Shown here one piece after another: positions 1 to 5,000 of a DNA stretch of 5,000 nucleotides. The first letter of the stretch is position 1, and every line of letters starts with the position of its first letter. Source of the stretch: Clostridiaceae bacterium Marseille-Q3526 (GTDB lineage Bacteria; Bacillota; Clostridia; Lachnospirales; Lachnospiraceae). The stretch spans positions 125,001 through 130,000 of the forward strand of contig JAGTTS010000006.1 of the NCBI GenBank assembly GCA_018223375.1, given 5' to 3'. The position numbers and the translations under genes are program-made. The notes beneath the pieces were generated by a model. The model was not told the DNA's origin. It saw nothing but the letters and a program-made list of their open reading frames with translations, and did not search any database.

Positions 1-1259
1 TTGCTCAGATAATTAGTTATGACCTCCTCAATTTTAAATTCATCCGCCCACACATAAATCGCCTTGCTGCTGTCAAACTCCACCTCAATTTCATTTTGCT
101 CTAATAAAATTCCAGATGCAGAAATAACTCCTCCTATCAGTTCCGTTAAATTAAACCGTTCCATGGACAGCTGCTCATTCCCAAATTCCAAGGCAGTCAG
201 AGTCAGGAGCTGCTTTACCATTTTATTCATTTTTCCAGCCTCATCCATAATGACATTACAGTAATAGTCCCGGCTCTCTTTCTCCTCCGCCATTCCTTCT
301 GTCAATCCCTCCGCATATCCCTGAATCAGTGCAATGGGCGTTTTCAGCTCATGAGAGACATTGGCAATAAAATCCTTTCGCATCTCATCCACCTGAATTT
401 TTTCCTGGATATCTTTCTGAAGCTCATTGTTTGCCATCTTCAGCTCTGCAATTGTATCTTTCAGTTTATTTGACAGTACGTTCATACTCTGGCCCAGACA
501 GCTCAGCTCCTGTGTCGTATGAGGAGTATCTTCATATCTGGCTTCAAAATCTAAGTTCGACAATTGCTCCGAGAGAATCGAAAGCTTCTGGATTGGATCT
601 GTCATCTTTTTTGTAATGAAATACAGCAGCACAGCGCTGACTGCAATCGCTGCCAGCCCTACATACATCAAAAAATGATTGGAAATTTCAACGCTTTCCT
701 TAATGCTCTCCAGAGGAGTTGACATAATATAGATGGTTCCATTGTCTGAGAAAAAGCCCCAGCTCTCCAGAAATGAAGTCTTTGTGTTCGGATCAAAGCT
801 TTTCTGAATCATATAATTGTCTGAACGAACTAATACTTCCTGGTTGTCGGTTCCCTGCCCCAAGATATACCGCTGAACCCGTTCCCTGAGAATCTCAATA
901 TCCCTGGCGGAAGACAGGAGCGTCTGGTTGCTGATGCTGTCATAGATTAAAATCATAATATTAGAGGTATCCCGAAGCTCCTGGACAACAGAGGCCAGCT
1001 CCTCTGCGTTATCATTAGCCGTATGGGCGTCTTTATTCAAAACAGCATCCACGCCTTCCAGCGCACTCTCTCCAGTCTGCATTTCCCGCTTTATGATTTG
1101 ATCGATCTCCGTATAAGCCTGCTCCAGAACTTTAACTTTATAGTCCATGTAATAATCTTCCAGAGCCCAGTTATTGATACACCAGACAGCTATTATGACA
1201 AATGCCGTCATGCATACAAAAATTACTGTAAACTGCCTGCAAATGGATTGACGTTTCAT
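1..1259 (-). CDS. Membrane sensor histidine kinase (HAMP-HisKA-HATPase), 3' end cut by window edge
   Basis: Sensor kinase of a two-component system. It should autophosphorylate on His and pass the phosphate to the regulator encoded just upstream. 419 codons are visible with no in-frame stop. Visible order: short cytoplasmic N-terminus; TM1 about residues 10-28 (FTVIFVCMTAFVIIAVWCI); extracytoplasmic sensor region about 29-194; TM2 about 195-216; HAMP about 215-268 with the conserved Pro at 222 (MTDPIQKL); a coiled-coil-like linker about 266-297; HisKA with H-box NVSHELKTP and phospho-acceptor His303 (codon 351-353). Glu304 and Thr307 form the ExxT motif associated with phosphatase activity in HisKA kinases, so it is probably bifunctional. 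The ATP-binding domain is entered at the N-box (EEVITNYLS, Asn416) and then cut. The G1, F and G2 boxes, roughly 70 residues, lie off the left edge. The start is the ATG at 1257-1259, which overlaps the regulator stop as ATGA and has a good Shine-Dalgarno. The sensor region matches no domain I can name, so the ligand is unknown. Confidence 0.95.
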   Translation of the reverse strand, partial: MKRQSICRQFTVIFVCMTAFVIIAVWCINNWALEDYYMDYKVKVLEQAYTEIDQIIKREMQTGESALEGVDAVLNKDAHTANDNAEELASVVQELRDTSNIMILIYDSISNQTLLSSARDIEILRERVQRYILGQGTDNQEVLVRSDNYMIQKSFDPNTKTSFLESWGFFSDNGTIYIMSTPLESIKESVEISNHFLMYVGLAAIAVSAVLLYFITKKMTDPIQKLSILSEQLSNLDFEARYEDTPHTTQELSCLGQSMNVLSNKLKDTIAELKMANNELQKDIQEKIQVDEMRKDFIANVSHELKTPIALIQGYAEGLTEGMAEEKESRDYYCNVIMDEAGKMNKMVKQLLTLTALEFGNEQLSMERFNLTELIGGVISASGILLEQNEIEVEFDSSKAIYVWADEFKIEEVITNYLS

Positions 1260-1933
1260 GCATCCACCTCAAATTTATATCCCATTCCCCAGATCGTTTT
1301 GATGTATTCCCCTTTCTCTCCCAGCTTACTGCGCAGCTTTTTTACATGGGTATCAATCGTTCTTGCATCGCCAAAATAATCGTAATTCCACACATTGTTC
1401 AGAATTTTCTCTCTGGACAACGCAATGCCCTGGTTTTCCGCAAAATAAGTCATCAGTTCAAATTCTTTATAGCTTAAATCGACTGGTACGCCGTCAATCT
1501 CCACCAAGTGGGCAGATTTATCAATCCGGATTCCTCCGATTTCAATTACGTCCTTGCTTCCCTGACTGCTTCTTCGAAGAATCGCTTCCACTCTGGCTAC
1601 AAGAATCTTGGGGCTAAACGGTTTTGAGATATACTCGTCGGCTCCCAGCTTAAATCCCTGAAGCTCGTCCTGTTCTTCTCCTCTGGCGGTCAGCATTAAA
1701 ATCGGAATCTGAGAATACTGGCGGATTGTTTTTAGAACTTCCCATCCATCCATTTTCGGCATCATGACATCCAGCAAAATAAGCGCAATATCTTTTTCTT
1801 CAAAGAAAATATCTATCGCCTGTTCTCCATCCTCTGCTTCTATCACTTGAAAACCTTTGACAGTCAAAAAATCTTTCACCAGTTTTCTCATTCTGGGCTC
1901 ATCGTCCACCACTAAAATTTTAAGCGCTTCCAT
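1256..1933 (-). CDS. OmpR/PhoB-family response regulator transcription factor
   Basis: Cytoplasmic DNA-binding response regulator of 225 residues, the usual length for the family. The receiver domain is about residues 4-121: acidic pair Asp10/Asp11 (VVDDEP), phospho-acceptor Asp55 in LLDVMMPKMDG, switch Thr82 (MLTAR) and Lys104 (YISKPF), so all key residues are present. The C-terminal winged-helix domain is about 127-223, with the typical recognition-helix region (DARTIDTHVKKLRSKLG) and the closing wing motif (IKTIWGMGYKF). Phosphorylation by the adjacent kinase should promote dimerisation on direct-repeat DNA sites. It is the first gene of a two-gene operon, and its TGA stop overlaps the kinase ATG by 4 nt, which suggests translational coupling. 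The start is the ATG at 1931-1933, which precedes a complete receiver domain and lies downstream of GGAGG. The sequence resembles ResD/WalR/VanR-type regulators generally, but not closely enough to assign a gene name or regulon. Confidence 0.97.
   Translation of the reverse strand: MEALKILVVDDEPRMRKLVKDFLTVKGFQVIEAEDGEQAIDIFFEEKDIALILLDVMMPKMDGWEVLKTIRQYSQIPILMLTARGEEQDELQGFKLGADEYISKPFSPKILVARVEAILRRSSQGSKDVIEIGGIRIDKSAHLVEIDGVPVDLSYKEFELMTYFAENQGIALSREKILNNVWNYDYFGDARTIDTHVKKLRSKLGEKGEYIKTIWGMGYKFEVDA
1265..1270 (-). promoter_or_regulatory. Ribosome binding site of the histidine kinase
   Basis: GAGGTG, complementary to the anti-Shine-Dalgarno of 16S rRNA, lies inside the last codons of the regulator and 5 nt before the kinase ATG. 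It supports the ATG at 1257-1259 as the start. With the ATGA overlap, the kinase can be translated either by reinitiation or by independent initiation. Confidence 0.8.
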
Positions 1934-1944
1934 ATCCTTATGTG

Positions 1945-1949
1945 CCTCC
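1945..1949 (-). promoter_or_regulatory. Ribosome binding site of the response regulator
   Basis: GGAGG lies 11 nt before the ATG of the regulator, slightly more than the usual 6-9 nt. A weaker AAGGA sits almost against the start codon and is too close to be the main site. No other in-frame start would include the whole receiver domain, so this site supports the chosen start. Confidence 0.7.
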
Positions 1950-1982
1950 GACGTTTTCTTTTATTTGAAATTATCTTACCAA

Positions 1983-2012
1983 ATTATATGGCCTATTACT
2001 ACCACTTCACAA
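1983..2012 (-). promoter_or_regulatory. Predicted sigma-A-type promoter of the two-component operon
   Basis: On the minus strand a -35 box TTGTGA (2007-2012; 4 of 6 consensus positions) is followed after 18 bp by a perfect -10 box TATAAT (1983-1988). Transcription would start near 1976, giving a leader of about 43 nt to the regulator ATG. It lies downstream of the rRNA terminator, so the operon has its own promoter. The -35 box falls within one of the GTGAA repeats, which is a plausible place for regulation. Confidence 0.65.
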
Positions 2013-2033
2013 ATATTTCACTTTTTCACAAAT
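2006..2033 (-). repeat. GTGAA direct repeats overlapping the -35 region
   Basis: Three minus-strand GTGAA motifs occur at 2025-2029, 2017-2021 and 2006-2010. The outer two belong to exact 9-mers ATTTGTGAA (2025-2033 and 2006-2014) set 19 bp apart. The two motifs nearest the gene are 11 bp apart, the half-site spacing typical of PhoB/OmpR-family regulators. The block covers the -35 box and its upstream side. It could be an operator for the regulator encoded just downstream, but the tract is A/T-rich and chance is not excluded. Confidence 0.4.
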
Positions 2034-2116
2034 GGGAGTATAAAAAATAAAAAGCAATAACAGAAATGATGCCTGAATGTAGCTGAAGACAGTTATGATA
2101 TGACAAAATGATACAC
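2034..2116. other. Intergenic DNA with no gene recognised
   Basis: A/T-rich stretch between the rRNA terminator and the promoter region of the two-component operon. It holds no convincing reading frame with a ribosome binding site, no tRNA and no strong hairpin. A TATACT hexamer at its gene-proximal end (2037-2042, minus strand) could be a -10 box but lacks a good -35. The nearest candidate, TTCTGT at 17 bp spacing, is poor. Confidence 0.6.
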
Positions 2117-2147
2117 AAAAAAAGAAGCTTCCAAAACGGAAACTTCT
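2117..2147 (-). terminator. Intrinsic terminator of the rRNA operon
   Basis: On the minus strand, AGAAGTTTCC (2138-2147) pairs with GGAAGCTTCT (2123-2132) to form a 10-bp stem with one G-U pair. The loop is GTTTT (2133-2137), and a run of seven T begins at the foot of the stem (2117-2123). This is a classic Rho-independent terminator about 100 nt after the 23S 3' end. It should separate rRNA transcription from the two-component operon. Confidence 0.93.
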
Positions 2148-2168
2148 AAAATAAACTAACTTATTTTA
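2147..2168 (-). repeat. A/T-only inverted repeat next to the terminator
   Basis: The arms at 2147-2154 and 2161-2168 are perfectly complementary (TAAAATAA and TTATTTTA on either strand), with a 6-nt loop. It lies immediately upstream of the terminator stem in the transcript. All pairs are A-U, so the hairpin is weak on its own. It may assist termination or be chance in A/T-rich DNA. Confidence 0.45.
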
Positions 2169-2244
2169 AGGATATACATACCCTCAAAACCACACATTGA
2201 ACCTACTTTCTATCTCTTCCATCCTCTTCTCTCTACCCAACCTC
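2148..2244 (-). other. 23S rRNA 3' flank (transcribed spacer) without a 5S gene
   Basis: These ~97 nt join the mature 23S 3' end to the terminator. The gene-proximal part (2202-2246 on the minus strand) contains no C and only six T in 45 nt. Next comes a segment (2170-2203) reading GGTTCAATGTGTGGTTTTGA and onward, which resembles, from memory, sequence between 23S and 5S genes in Lachnospiraceae. Nothing resembling the 5S core (for example CCGAACA) is present, and the space is too short for a ~117-nt 5S gene. The C-free stretch may form one arm of the pre-23S processing stem, whose partner would lie off the right edge. Confidence 0.6.

Positions 2245-5000
<2,756 letters not shown>

Noticed and set aside
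64..616. Short plus-strand open frames of 61-66 codons
   Set aside because: They are antisense shadows of the HAMP, HisKA and start of the ATP-binding domain of the kinase.
1023..1617. Plus-strand open frames of 118 and 84 codons
   Set aside because: They run antisense to the histidine kinase and response regulator, whose domain motifs are unambiguous. They have no motifs of their own.
1857..2060. Small plus-strand open frame of 67 codons across the regulator start and intergenic region
   Set aside because: It overlaps the start of the regulator in antisense and the A/T-rich promoter region, and its translation looks like low-complexity A/T-rich coding without any motif.
2037..2106. Alternative promoters upstream of the two-component operon (TATACT at 2037-2042; TTGTCA at 2101-2106)
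   Set aside because: TATACT lacks a good -35 at 16-18 bp, and TTGTCA has no acceptable -10 at the right distance. The TTGTGA-N18-TATAAT pair is clearly better.
1934..2244. Search for tRNA, 5S rRNA, riboswitch, insertion sequence ends or CRISPR repeats in the only intergenic region
   Set aside because: No cloverleaf with a T-loop GGTTCRA in the right context was found; the GGTTCAA at 2197-2203 on the minus strand has no matching acceptor or anticodon arms. There are no terminal inverted repeats with target duplications and no regularly spaced repeat-spacer units.

Overview
The window looks like chromosomal DNA from an anaerobic Clostridia, most likely a member of the Lachnospiraceae. The evidence is the overall character of the 23S rRNA, the Firmicute-type Shine-Dalgarno sites, the A/T-rich intergenic DNA with a sigma-A-like promoter, and a two-component system typical of that group. 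The family-level placement is an inference from familiarity, not a search result. Everything recognisable is encoded on the minus strand, so transcription runs from position 5000 towards position 1.

About 2245-5000 holds the 3' ~95% of a 23S rRNA gene. Its first ~130 nt, and any 16S or 5S gene and promoter, lie beyond the right edge. Nothing suggests an intervening sequence, and the main functional-centre motifs are intact. The 3' flank (2148-2244) has a C-free, purine-rich stretch and then an A/T-rich stretch. A strong intrinsic terminator follows at 2117-2147. No 5S rRNA lies between the 23S 3' end and this terminator, which is the main oddity of the window.

From 2116 to 1934 there is a short intergenic region with a good sigma-A-like promoter (TTGTGA-N18-TATAAT) and repeated GTGAA motifs at and upstream of its -35 box. 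It drives a two-gene operon: an OmpR/PhoB-family response regulator (1256-1933), then a membrane sensor histidine kinase starting at 1259 that overlaps the regulator by 4 nt (ATGA). The kinase runs off the left edge inside its ATP-binding domain. The kinase probably senses an extracytoplasmic signal and controls the phosphorylation of the regulator, which would act as a DNA-binding transcription factor. The signal and target genes cannot be read from this window.

No mobile element, CRISPR array, tRNA or clearly novel system was found. The many open frames inside the 23S gene, and those antisense to the two-component genes, are shadows.
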